Of a DNA stretch of 64,000 nucleotides, positions 44,901 to 52,086 are shown piece by piece. The position numbers were made by a program, and so were the translations under genes. This DNA comes from G963422705 sp963422705. Its GTDB lineage: Bacteria; Poribacteria; WGA-4E; WGA-3G. The DNA lies in assembly GCA_963422705.1 (NCBI GenBank), contig OY730443.1:1922001-1986000 (forward strand), read 5' to 3'. The stretch's first letter is position 1; every line of letters starts with the position of its first letter. Below the pieces are notes generated by a model that saw nothing but the letters and a program-made list of their open reading frames with translations, ran no database searches and had not been told where the DNA came from.

Positions 44901-45034
44901 TGCTTCCAGGGGCGACGCGTAATCATCTCATCCCAAAATCCCCAGACGGTTACCAATCCTAATAGTCCTGACAAAATAAAAAACAAAGCAGCGTACGATT
45001 TATCTTCAGCACGAATCTCTTTTTTACTGCTCAC
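41918..45034 (-). CDS. octaheme membrane-anchored c-type cytochrome
   Basis: A 1038-residue protein. Residues 13-37 form a membrane anchor, residues about 40-245 are a helical, coiled-coil-like region with many Glu, Gln and Lys, and eight CxxCH sites follow: CATCH (274-278), CTPCH, CRRCH, CHGCH, CLTCH, CFGCH, CSGCH and CISCH. Several belong to separate class I domains (repeated VVAYLMSL and EVKSITAYL helices). It starts 81 bp after the second cytochrome b gene, so it probably replaces cytochrome c1/f in the Rieske/cytochrome b complex. The fold of the coiled region suggests a scaffold or docking arm. Confidence 0.85.
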   Translation of the reverse strand: MSSKKEIRAEDKSYAALFFILSGLLGLVTVWGFWDEMITRRPWKQIQQQFYQYEYEKTRAELENATLALSEFSQPQEPNPKILNELVRGVQIAQVTLDDALQERKFRQSESDAINYKYQHSLHEAKAHGAGERDDTVRKWQAKLATLESLIEGELTEAVLDAESGFASANKQLAQFYQTHRDWENALSTYLIVQKYNSEDTEVTENIATVQTELDSRRTAKTKHEEVARLQEKLGSLSGIKRSFLGSLLENPFHKTRTIVQYYLEEFDYTADRCATCHFSADSSGYEKSAKETFEVEGDGENKLTYQLKHTRIANGSENVIIDGFEAEDDEYTLGENGIITFNDVDIFGEVEIEYKTGYRSVLQTHPYRDVLLAKHPVDRFGCTPCHGGQGQALTEKSAHALTHAEYWLTPVLGLDGHTGRTSEETKGYMESNCRRCHDGVMMLDYTNPETGEWQDYSPNLTKGLALFEELGCHGCHAVEGYSALKNIDKVGPSLAKVASKVQDNAWLENWIKKPEAYLADTKMPNFFPADGMSQVVYLKNGGKRIGVVTKTDDGIVIKTDDGTEYPYPDSYVTRIVDEVKSITAYLAQMQDTSLDTGQTYSTSESSIKAGEETVKTVGCLTCHVVDGIGSDFAPALDSVGTKVTPGYLHKWLTDPKSYDPNTSMPSLRLSRTEVENVVAYLMSLKQVTPIATSESIGEVDVAEGKALVRTYGCFGCHDIPGFENESKVGADLGEFGGKMVDELDFGDTVDVEHSWTGWTIGKITEPRRYQTRRIVSRMPVFQIEKEEAKALAVLLKSFQSAQYPLSYIHNRPDELNQIDAGRRLVKKYNCSGCHEIEGRGGSYLDVVIAHEGLDPINAKQFAPPTLQSEGAKVYPDWLFKFLKQPSDIRYGLKVRMPTFDLSDDEATTFVKYFSALDDEPFPYETLEIPVATRTELRVGKQIFDVLQCISCHPAKGEVIPSGSDKAGRPDLTLAKERLKADWLIDWLKEPQSFQPGTAMPQAWPLVGGQHMPLDGYAGNDAERQIRLVRDYLISLGR

Positions 45035-45114
45035 GAAACTTTTTTACCTCCACATTTTTCAGAAACGCTTATCTACAGGAAGGTGCAGCCTTATGCACAT
45101 TGCGGGCTTAGGTG

Positions 45115-45981
45115 TTAGATATTGAACCAAGGTGATACCCAGACGTACTTGACATTCAAGCCCCAGCGCAGGGCCATTTTAATCGGTAGTGCAAGCATAG
45201 ATAAAAACAGAGATGAGACGATGATGTACCGGACGAGCCCCAATTCCTGTAAGAAACGGCTCGTTCCACGTTTCCAAAGATAGAAGATTGGGCCCAAGGC
45301 GAAATATCCCCCCACTACGACAAATCCGAAGAAATTCGCCGTCTGCTCATTGCGAATCCCGAAGAGATAGGACAAATTAACGTTGGTTAAAGGCACAACA
45401 AGATGCGGGTCCCATTTCTCCCACGGAGCAAAGAGGTTCCATCCCGGGCCTCTCAGGAATGTCCCGACTATCATCAATACAATCCATAAAACGATAAACC
45501 CAAAACAGAACACGGCGAGTGCAAACGGGCGTTCCTTCAGTGTATAATACCCTTTTCCTTTAGGATTTGTATCAATGTAGGGGATAGCGATGAGGCCGGC
45601 AACGATGAGTCCCGGTAAAACAACCCCCGCAATCCAAGGATCGAAGTAAACTAGCATTTCTTGTAGGGCGAGAAAATACCACGGTGCCTTCGATGGGTTA
45701 GGCGTTTTCGTTGGGTCGCTCGGTTCTTCAAGTGGCGCTTGAATTGTAATCGACCAGATGCCAAGCACCAGCATCACAATAATTGCGCAGATAAACTCAT
45801 TACGGCAGAGATACGGCCAGACATAGACTTTATCATTAAGAGCTGCATCCGAGGGCACACCCGTCTTGTCGGTGCGACGAGCTTGTCGATAGGAGAGCCA
45901 CATAAAATAAGGTATCAAGAAGAGAATAGCTACAATGGGGACATTATCGGGTTTCGTCAACAGGGCTATGAAATGTTCCAT
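45115..45981 (-). CDS. cytochrome b, C-terminal half (subunit IV/PetD-like)
   Basis: A 288-residue protein. It includes APWYFLALQEMLVYFDPWIAGVVLPG, the PEWY/PPWYF region that shapes the quinol-oxidation site, here as KAPWYFLALQE. Three helices of the C-terminal cytochrome b part follow, then two extra helices at the end (residues about 210-280) that are not in PetD. An N-terminal helix also precedes the usual start. It lies 85 bp after the N-terminal cytochrome b gene; the split arrangement is like b6f and Gram-positive menaquinol complexes. Confidence 0.85.
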   Translation of the reverse strand: MEHFIALLTKPDNVPIVAILFLIPYFMWLSYRQARRTDKTGVPSDAALNDKVYVWPYLCRNEFICAIIVMLVLGIWSITIQAPLEEPSDPTKTPNPSKAPWYFLALQEMLVYFDPWIAGVVLPGLIVAGLIAIPYIDTNPKGKGYYTLKERPFALAVFCFGFIVLWIVLMIVGTFLRGPGWNLFAPWEKWDPHLVVPLTNVNLSYLFGIRNEQTANFFGFVVVGGYFALGPIFYLWKRGTSRFLQELGLVRYIIVSSLFLSMLALPIKMALRWGLNVKYVWVSPWFNI

Positions 45982-46066
45982 ATTTTTCTCATTCAGATGT
46001 ATCTTGACGTGTTCTCATTTGAAACACTACTCGTCATCTATCCTTTCATTCATATCATTAAGAGGG

Positions 46067-46837
46067 TTATAGCGGCCCAGAGATACCGCCATCTTTACGT
46101 ACGCGCCAGAAGTGCAACGCCATCAGTACACTGGCTAACAGAGGAACCGCAATACAGTGGAAAATGTAGAAACGCAACAGCGTTCCCGGCCCTACAATAC
46201 TTCCGGCAAGTAAAGCAAATCGGACATCGTTTTCTTGCGTAATCGCTCCCAACGCGAAGGGCCCCTCATGCCCAAGCAACGGGGTTGCACGCGCCATATT
46301 GGTACCCACAGTCACAGCCCAAAAGGCGAGTTGATCCCACGGCAGCAGATAACCGGTAAAACTGAGGAAAAATGTGATAAGCAGCAAAATAACTCCAACC
46401 GCCCAATTGAACTCTCGCGGCTTCTTATAAGAACCCGTCAGAAACACTCGGAACATGTGGAGCATCACAGAGATTACCATGCCGTGCGCTGCCCAGCGGT
46501 GCATGTTGCGTAGCAGCATGCCGAATGGGATATCAAATTCTAGGTATTGTACATCGTGGAAGGCGTACTCCGCCGTCGGACGGTAATAGAACATCAGCAG
46601 CACACCTGTTACAGCTGTGACGAGAAACATAAGGAAGGTGATGCCGCCCATACACCAAGTGAAGCGGAAGTTTAGCGCATGACGAGACACCCGGGGTGGA
46701 TGCAAATGTAACCAGACGTTTTGGAGAACCTGTAAGGTGTAGCGGCGCCCGGTGTTTTCATACCCATGGCGGAATATAGAACGCCAAATATCGGAATTCG
46801 TAATCTTTTCTTTTAACCCTTTACGTTCTTCGTTCAT
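46067..46837 (-). CDS. cytochrome b, N-terminal half (b6-type)
   Basis: A 256-residue protein with four helices that carry two b hemes. The His ligands are in LRNMHRWAAHGMV, VMLHMFRVFL, YIFHCIAVPLL and MALHFWRV. Cys62 in FRFTWCMGGITFL is at the place of Cys35 of cytochrome b6, which binds the extra heme ci in b6f and Bacillus-type complexes. GYLLPWDQLAFWAVTVGT is the quinol-site loop. It is between the Rieske gene and the second half of cytochrome b. Confidence 0.9.
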   Translation of the reverse strand: MNEERKGLKEKITNSDIWRSIFRHGYENTGRRYTLQVLQNVWLHLHPPRVSRHALNFRFTWCMGGITFLMFLVTAVTGVLLMFYYRPTAEYAFHDVQYLEFDIPFGMLLRNMHRWAAHGMVISVMLHMFRVFLTGSYKKPREFNWAVGVILLLITFFLSFTGYLLPWDQLAFWAVTVGTNMARATPLLGHEGPFALGAITQENDVRFALLAGSIVGPGTLLRFYIFHCIAVPLLASVLMALHFWRVRKDGGISGPL

Positions 46838-46988
46838 ACTTCTTACGTCGGACCGAAGCCAGACACAGACAATCTCCTTTCCGCGTGACGGATAGTTGTG
46901 TATAAACCGGAGATAAGGTACGATTAAAGTTTGATAAACGAAACATCAGATACTGTTATCTCCAATGGATATCGAAAATCCGCTGACG

Positions 46989-47546
46989 CTAGACTTTCAA
47001 AAAGGAGCCTGGATCTCCCCATTGCCCCTTTTCCCTTAAAAATTTAACCGATTTGTCGATTTCAAGCTGACCATCTTCTGCTAAGATAATTTTAACCCGT
47101 TCAAGAGGCCGCGGCGCCGGCCCTTCATAGTTAATGCCATCCCGGTCGAAACCGCTCCCGTGACAAGGACACTTGAATTTGCTCTCTGAACCCAGCCAGC
47201 GTGGCGTACAGCCTAAATGCGTACAAATCGTTAACAACGCGTAGAACTCGCCATCTTCCCGGCGGATAATCCAAACGCCAAAAGGTTCTTTTTTGAATTT
47301 TTCACTCACGCTTCCCGGCGGATATTCCGCAGGAAACCCTGCTTTAAAAATAGAAGCCGGTTCAAACAGGACGCGTGGATAAAGATAACGCACCAAACCG
47401 GGTCCAAAGCTCAAACCCAATGCTGCTGTGAAATTGCCCCAACCCAAAAATTTGAAAAATTTACGTCGAGATACCACTTCTGTTTCTGCCCCCAATTCCA
47501 ATTTCTTGGATAATTCTACTCCTGTAAATTTGCCATAGGTTCCCAC
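46989..47546 (-). CDS. Rieske iron-sulfur protein
   Basis: A 185-residue protein with a Tat-like N-terminal anchor (VSRRKFFKFLGWGNFTAALGL) and a C-terminal Rieske domain. CTHLGCTPRWLG and CPCHGSGFDRDG give both Cys/His pairs and the disulfide Cys. It opens the bc-type operon. The start is a GTG at 47546 without a strong ribosome site; an internal start would remove part of the N-terminal region. Its leader from the proposed promoter would be about 130 nucleotides. Confidence 0.92.
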   Translation of the reverse strand: MGTYGKFTGVELSKKLELGAETEVVSRRKFFKFLGWGNFTAALGLSFGPGLVRYLYPRVLFEPASIFKAGFPAEYPPGSVSEKFKKEPFGVWIIRREDGEFYALLTICTHLGCTPRWLGSESKFKCPCHGSGFDRDGINYEGPAPRPLERVKIILAEDGQLEIDKSVKFLREKGQWGDPGSFLKV

Positions 47547-47669
47547 GTCCAGAAAACTCTATCAGAGAACTCGTATTGAAATTACAATTAATATGAGATT
47601 TCAAATTCCATGCCGGTTACACGAAAAGATACAACTCGCACAGAGCAATCTTGAGCATGTCACGTTAAT

Positions 47670-47696
47670 TATGATATCACAAATTATTATATCATA
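47670..47696 (-). promoter_or_regulatory. inverted-repeat operator candidate
   Basis: TATGATAT at 47670-47677 and ATATCATA at 47689-47696 form a perfect 8-base inverted repeat with an 11-base spacer. One arm covers the -10 box of the promoter at 47686-47714, so a protein bound here would block RNA polymerase. Confidence 0.5.
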
Positions 47697-47714
47697 TTTT
47701 TCAAGATTTGTCAA
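47686..47714 (-). promoter_or_regulatory. consensus sigma-70 promoter of the Rieske/cytochrome b operon
   Basis: Reading on the minus strand, TTGACA (47714-47709), 17 bases and TATAAT (47691-47686) match the consensus at all 12 positions. It is about 140 bp upstream of the Rieske gene in an AT-rich gap. Confidence 0.8.
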
Positions 47715-47822
47715 AATTTTTTTAGCGTCTTATCCCCAGAAACAGTCAGATAAATTTAGCGTAAAATTTCGGTTCTGAGGGCTACGCGACTACGACGTTT
47801 CAATATGCTACAAATCAAGAGC

Positions 47823-50339
47823 CTACTGGATAATCTTAACGCTGAGAACCGGGCTGTCCTGTTGAAACCGGACGCCGTTAATCATCGCAGCTCCTTGAAA
47901 CTTAAATTGGTAAGTATCCGATTTTAAGGAACTAACTGCCTGTAGGGGGACCTGAATCTCGGTTTCGTTAGCCGGAAGGGTTGTTTCAGAAGTTGTAATG
48001 CCTTCAGGCAAATCTAGCGGCGTGAGTGTCACTTCGTCGGTAAAGCCGCCTTGTCGAACTACGCTCAACGTCAATATTGCTTCCTTTGTCGTAGGGACAT
48101 CCTCTTTCTCTAACGTCTTACTTGCAACGGGGATTGTATTCGCAATCGGAGCCGTTTTCTCTTCAGGGGCAGCAGTCGACCGGAAAACAATACTAAAACG
48201 TAAAGGCTCAACTATCACAATGAAAGGGGCCTCAACAATCGTCAGTGGGATAGCAGGTGTGGTTTGTTTTACGGTTTCACCGTTGACGGTTGCTGTTCCA
48301 GAAACCGAAATATAACTTGTCCCAGGAATTGGCAGAACAGAGAATTGCTCCCTTCGCTCAAAACTTCCCGCTTTAATCGAAAGCATCGCTTCAGTTTCTC
48401 CTTCAGCAATCGTCAACGGCGCAGCGGAAACGCGGGCCGGAAGCCCTAACACCGATAAGCTGATGGCACCGGCAAAATTGGAACGCCGGCTTGCAGTTAC
48501 GTGAACATTAACCGCTTTGTTGTGAACAGCACTTAAACTAATTTCAGCAAGCGTTAGCGAAAACTCCGCGGTATCCATAACCGTTAACAGAATCGCATCC
48601 GGGATAGCAGTCCGTTTTATCTGTTTATTGCCTACCGCACACACGCCAACGATAGAAACCGGCATGAGTCCAAGCGGGGCATCCCAAGGCGCCCTCACCG
48701 TAAGCAGCGCTTGATTTTGACCGGGTGCAACCAATGCGTGGCTCACATCAAACGTTTTCGGCAACGCTGGACAAGTTAAGCGAATTGGACCGGTAAACCC
48801 ATCAAGGCGAGTTACCTCCACCTGCATTGCGACGCTACTGCCACGGTGCACACGCGGATTATCAAATGGGGTTATACGGTTTCGATTGTCACGGGCAACA
48901 ACCGTGAGTTCGTAATCCGGCGCTAACGGCCGGATGCTGAATCGATATCCATAATCCTCACCCCCTTGATTATTTAAGTCTCGAATAGAAACAGAATACT
49001 TTCCAGCCTTCTCAAACATCCATTCAATACGCGCATCAGCACCACTAGCATCGTCGTTCACCATTAAGAACGCATCTTTTTTTTCTTTCAAGGGCTCCAT
49101 CCCTTTCTCGGAGCCTTCAGTCGTATTTTCTGCATCGTAAAGCGTGAGCAGCGCATCAAGCTGTGAACCCAAGGAAAGCGCATCCACGACAAAAACGAGA
49201 CGTTGTCCCGCTTCAACCTCAAAGGAGAACATGTCAACATCGCCGGCTGGCTCAATTTTCCCATTGAACGTTATAGGTACGTCCACAAAATTTGCTTTGT
49301 CGGAAGCGCTGGTAGATTCCGCTTCAGTCATTTCCGGCAAATCGCCAATGGCAAACGAGTGTGGATTTGAAGTGAATCCTGACGGCGTTTTTACTCTCAG
49401 CGACTGACTGCCTATCTCCGCTTTCGCCTCAATCGATATTTGTATCGAATTAACCGTTTGAAGATTCGCACCACTGACGCTAATGATATTTTCTGAACCA
49501 CGCCGTCCCCCAAGCGGGAAGATATTTTCAAGATAAGGCAATTCCCCGATGCTTAATCGATAGCCGTAGCCCTTGCCCCCTTTATATCGGATATCTCGAA
49601 TTTGAAGAGTATATTTTCCAGAGGCAGGGGCGGTGTAATCCAATAGTGAATCCAAGCCATTTCCGAGCCCGCTGTCTGCAACCTGAGTACCATCAGCATT
49701 TCGAAGCACCAGATAAGAATCCAATAAAGAACCGATACGCTGCGCAGTCACGTCACAGATAAGTCTCGCGCCTTTTTCAAGGCTGAAGCTGAAGCCGTCC
49801 TCATCATCAATTGAGGCAATATCGCCATTTACAGTGACGGGCAGTTCAAGCCAGTTGTATGAATCTAGCGCGGCACCTGTTTCATCTTCTAATATTTCAG
49901 AGAGAGCCCCGACGACAAAATTACGCGCATTAGAGACACCATCTGCGGTAACAACACGTACCTGCTGCGGGCCCAACGGGACGTCCGGCGCAACTGTTAG
50001 TGATGCAACCAAACGCTCGTCTTTTGGAATATGTCCCGAGATACCTGTTCCGTTGAACAACACATCGGCCGCGCCGGTTTCCTCTTTGAGTTCAGCGGTA
50101 ATGCCGTTACCACTGAACCATAAAGCTGTCACTCCCCTGAGATTTGTGCCGATGAGCGTCACTTCAACAACGCTCCCTTGCTGTCCACCTTGTGGGAAAA
50201 CTTCAGTCAGTTCAGGCTGTAACTGTGCTTGTCCGGGAAAGATACCCATTCCGAAGAAAAATGTAAAAAGGAGGATAACCGCTTGTATTTTCGCGAAGTA
50301 GAAGTACGCGAAGCACCGGGCTAAGGGGTTTCCCTTCAC
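47823..50339 (-). CDS. large secreted protein with pre-peptidase C-terminal (PPC) domains
   Basis: A protein of about 838 residues with a signal peptide (KIQAVILLFTFFFGMGIFPGQA) and the mature start QLQPELTEVFPQGGQQGSVVEVTLIG, an IPT/TIG-like Ig domain. Two PPC-type beta domains follow (DEDGFSFSLEKGARLICDV and GDVDMFSFEVEAGQRLVFVVD), the second after another IPT segment. The remainder is Ig-like repeats that end each with a hydrophobic strand. I start at the GTG at 50339, which has an AGAGG ribosome site; the frame is open to ATG 50426. The role, probably extracellular or cell-surface binding, is not known. Confidence 0.75.
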   Translation of the reverse strand: MKGNPLARCFAYFYFAKIQAVILLFTFFFGMGIFPGQAQLQPELTEVFPQGGQQGSVVEVTLIGTNLRGVTALWFSGNGITAELKEETGAADVLFNGTGISGHIPKDERLVASLTVAPDVPLGPQQVRVVTADGVSNARNFVVGALSEILEDETGAALDSYNWLELPVTVNGDIASIDDEDGFSFSLEKGARLICDVTAQRIGSLLDSYLVLRNADGTQVADSGLGNGLDSLLDYTAPASGKYTLQIRDIRYKGGKGYGYRLSIGELPYLENIFPLGGRRGSENIISVSGANLQTVNSIQISIEAKAEIGSQSLRVKTPSGFTSNPHSFAIGDLPEMTEAESTSASDKANFVDVPITFNGKIEPAGDVDMFSFEVEAGQRLVFVVDALSLGSQLDALLTLYDAENTTEGSEKGMEPLKEKKDAFLMVNDDASGADARIEWMFEKAGKYSVSIRDLNNQGGEDYGYRFSIRPLAPDYELTVVARDNRNRITPFDNPRVHRGSSVAMQVEVTRLDGFTGPIRLTCPALPKTFDVSHALVAPGQNQALLTVRAPWDAPLGLMPVSIVGVCAVGNKQIKRTAIPDAILLTVMDTAEFSLTLAEISLSAVHNKAVNVHVTASRRSNFAGAISLSVLGLPARVSAAPLTIAEGETEAMLSIKAGSFERREQFSVLPIPGTSYISVSGTATVNGETVKQTTPAIPLTIVEAPFIVIVEPLRFSIVFRSTAAPEEKTAPIANTIPVASKTLEKEDVPTTKEAILTLSVVRQGGFTDEVTLTPLDLPEGITTSETTLPANETEIQVPLQAVSSLKSDTYQFKFQGAAMINGVRFQQDSPVLSVKIIQ

Positions 50340-50732
50340 AGTCCTCTTTTCACACCGAGATGACTCTGTTTGAACGTTATATAAAAAATTGCTCCGCTGT
50401 TTTCGATGAAATAACCGGTTATACATTTCTGATTACCTCATATTTTTTGCCGTCGGTTTCAAATTTCAAAGTCAGTTTTATCACGTTTCTTCTCTATTTT
50501 CAAAGATATTTGCCGTGGTGTGAGGGTGGAACGATTGATTTTGCGAGAAACGGCAGAATGAGAACGATTAAATTGGGCTTCATGTATTCGATTAGGAAAG
50601 AGGAACCATTGATAACGATTGCTGTGCCCTTCTTAAGAACCTGTCGTTGTTTCTAAGCCTAAGTTCACTTAAAGGAGATGTCCATATCTCCCTTAATTTT
50701 CATCATTTTCTTCGGTGTGGCCCCCCCTGAAT
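50340..50732. other. intergenic interval with left part of the IsrB element
   Basis: No convincing gene lies here. Features are a perfect 12-base palindrome ATAACCGGTTAT at 50411-50422, upstream of the secreted PPC protein, a TTGAT pentamer at 50535-50539 that could be the left boundary of the IsrB element, and a small hairpin GGAGAT-gtcc-ATATCTCC at about 50673-50690. Confidence 0.4.
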
Positions 50733-50743
50733 TCATTCAGGGG
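50724..50743. repeat. hairpin over the end of the isrB gene
   Basis: CCCCTGAA, loop TTCA, TTCAGGGG: an 8-bp perfect stem. It overlaps the restored stop codon of the isrB frame and may act as a terminator-like or subterminal element. Confidence 0.5.
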
Positions 50744-50876
50744 TTTCCACACCGCTCCTATAGTAAAAGTTGAGGCGTGTTAGCACGCTAAAATCAGAAC
50801 GCTTCGCCCCTGTGGTTAATCGTTTGTTTCCCATACTGTATATCGAAAACAAACCATTTGCGTTAACGCCAGCAAG

Positions 50877-50901
50877 AGCGTAGGGCGAAACCGCCGTTTC
50901 G
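50877..50901 (-). repeat. palindromic insertion element, copy C (in isrB)
   Basis: Identical to copies A and B over 25 bases (stem CGAAAC/GTTTCG, loop GGCG, tail CCCTACGC). Its removal rejoins the C-terminal reading frame of isrB at KYGLTR/LAGVNA. Confidence 0.82.
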
Positions 50902-51052
50902 GCGGGTTAAACCGTATTTGACATGATTAATCAATGTATTTTTGACTAAGCCTTTCCCTAATACAGTGCCACCCACCCGGGTGCGTTTACCGCCTTTCGC
51001 TTCCTGTTGCCTATGCAACTCTCTGCGTTTTATCGGTATCGGTGAGATACAC

Positions 51053-51078
51053 AAGCGTAGGGCGAAACCGCCGTTTCG
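51053..51078 (-). repeat. palindromic insertion element, copy B (in isrB)
   Basis: Same core as copies A and C. Removal of 25 bp restores the junction DNTSL-LCISP, which fits the conserved RRXRR-family sequence at this place. Confidence 0.82.
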
Positions 51079-51811
51079 GAAGCGACGTGTTATCGGGTAT
51101 ATCCAAACCGCCTACGGTATGATGTGCCAGACACCAAGAATCTACGCAATGCGCATCAAAGGGTTCCGATAGTTTCTTTGAAGACTTCTTGAGACCTAAC
51201 CGCTCTCGTATTTCTTTCGTCTCCCACCCTTGTAAAGTGAACAGTTCCCACCGGTTACGGATTTCGGTATAGAACCACTGTTTACCGACTTCCAAAGGAC
51301 TAAACGATTGATTCCACTTCTTTGCACGGTGTATCGTCCGCGCCTTAATATCTTCAACGCAGACATGCGTGAGTGGATAGAGTTTAGAAAGCCAATCAAG
51401 AACCCTTAACTTCCAATCCCATCTCGCACGCGTGCCAGCAGGGACGCGGGCTTTGTTCGCAAGACGGTTCGTCCGGTTCTTGCGATTCGGACATTTTCGT
51501 GAACGCCGACTTCTACGCAACTCTCGACGCTTTGCCACTTTCTTACCGACACCCCCGTGAGCGTCCGCCTGAACATTCAAATAGGTATGAGATGCTGATG
51601 TGACGGTAAAGCCTTCTTTCTTGCTACCGGGTTCTACACCGACGACGATATCTTGCGTGTATTCGGCTTCTGTCACATAGTTAAGCCTGATACAAAAGAT
51701 ACCATTTGACCAATAGGGCGTGGCGAAACCTTTCTTAATCAGCATGCCCGCCTTGTTCGCACGCGTCGGCATCAACAAGGCACCTGTTTGACTCGTCACC
51801 GGAACAAACAT

Positions 51812-52015
51812 CGTTTGTAATCTCCCTTACGGGTTGTATATTGCCCCTTCCAGAGCGCAATATCGTAATGTGAATCGGACGAGGGGAGTATCCGAAACAT
51901 TGTTTAGGCCACCACGCCCAGATAAAGCGATATTTTACTGTAGAAAATCGTTTAACTTGTGGAGTGAACGTTTGGTATACGCTTCGCACAAGCCCCCGAC
52001 TTCAGTCGGGGGTTA
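51812..52015 (-). ncRNA. possible omega RNA of the IsrB element
   Basis: IscB/IsrB omega RNAs are encoded upstream of the nuclease, with the guide outside the element end. The 200-base leader here is gene-free, ends in a perfect hairpin (51993-52012) and is bounded by TTGAC at 52016-52020. No covariance support is available, so this is positional inference. Confidence 0.35.
51993..52012. repeat. terminal hairpin of the IsrB element
   Basis: CCCCCGAC, loop TTCA, GTCGGGGG is a perfect 8-bp stem preceded by GCACAAG and followed by TTATTGAC, which mirrors the right end of the tnpB element. Confidence 0.6.
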
Positions 52016-52086
52016 TTGACTTATCCTGGTGGAAATTGGATAGAGGCGGATATGGTATTCCGCCTCTATAGAGAAAATGATTCTGG

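Larger units (their letters stand above)
50733..51811 (-). pseudogene. isrB: IsrB-like (RRXRR) RuvC nuclease broken by two palindromic insertions
   Basis: The start MFVPVTSQTGALLMPTRANK is the PLMP domain of IscB/IsrB proteins. RuvC-I is VVGVEPGSKKEG, with Glu where Asp is usual; the arginine-rich bridge is KRRELRRSRRSRK; RuvC-II is HVCVEDIKA; RuvC-III is FDAHCVDSW. There is no HNH insertion, which marks IsrB rather than IscB. The frame breaks twice, at 51053-51078 and 50877-50901. Removing exactly 25 bp at each site restores an uninterrupted frame of 342 residues ending GVETPE, and the junctions DNTSLLCISP and KYGLTRLAGVNA align with intact family members. IsrB proteins nick DNA with an omega RNA; this copy is inactive unless frameshifts are bypassed. 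Confidence 0.82.
50540..52020 (-). mobile_element. IS200/IS605-type element with IsrB-like gene
   Basis: The proposed right end has a perfect hairpin (51993-52012) and TTGAC at 52016-52020, the same layout as the right end of the tnpB element. The proposed left end is right after TTGAT at 50535-50539. GCACAAGCCCC is shared by both elements. A second hairpin with the same loop (TTCA) lies at 50724-50743, over the end of the gene. No transposase gene is present. The left border is the weaker of the two. Confidence 0.5.
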
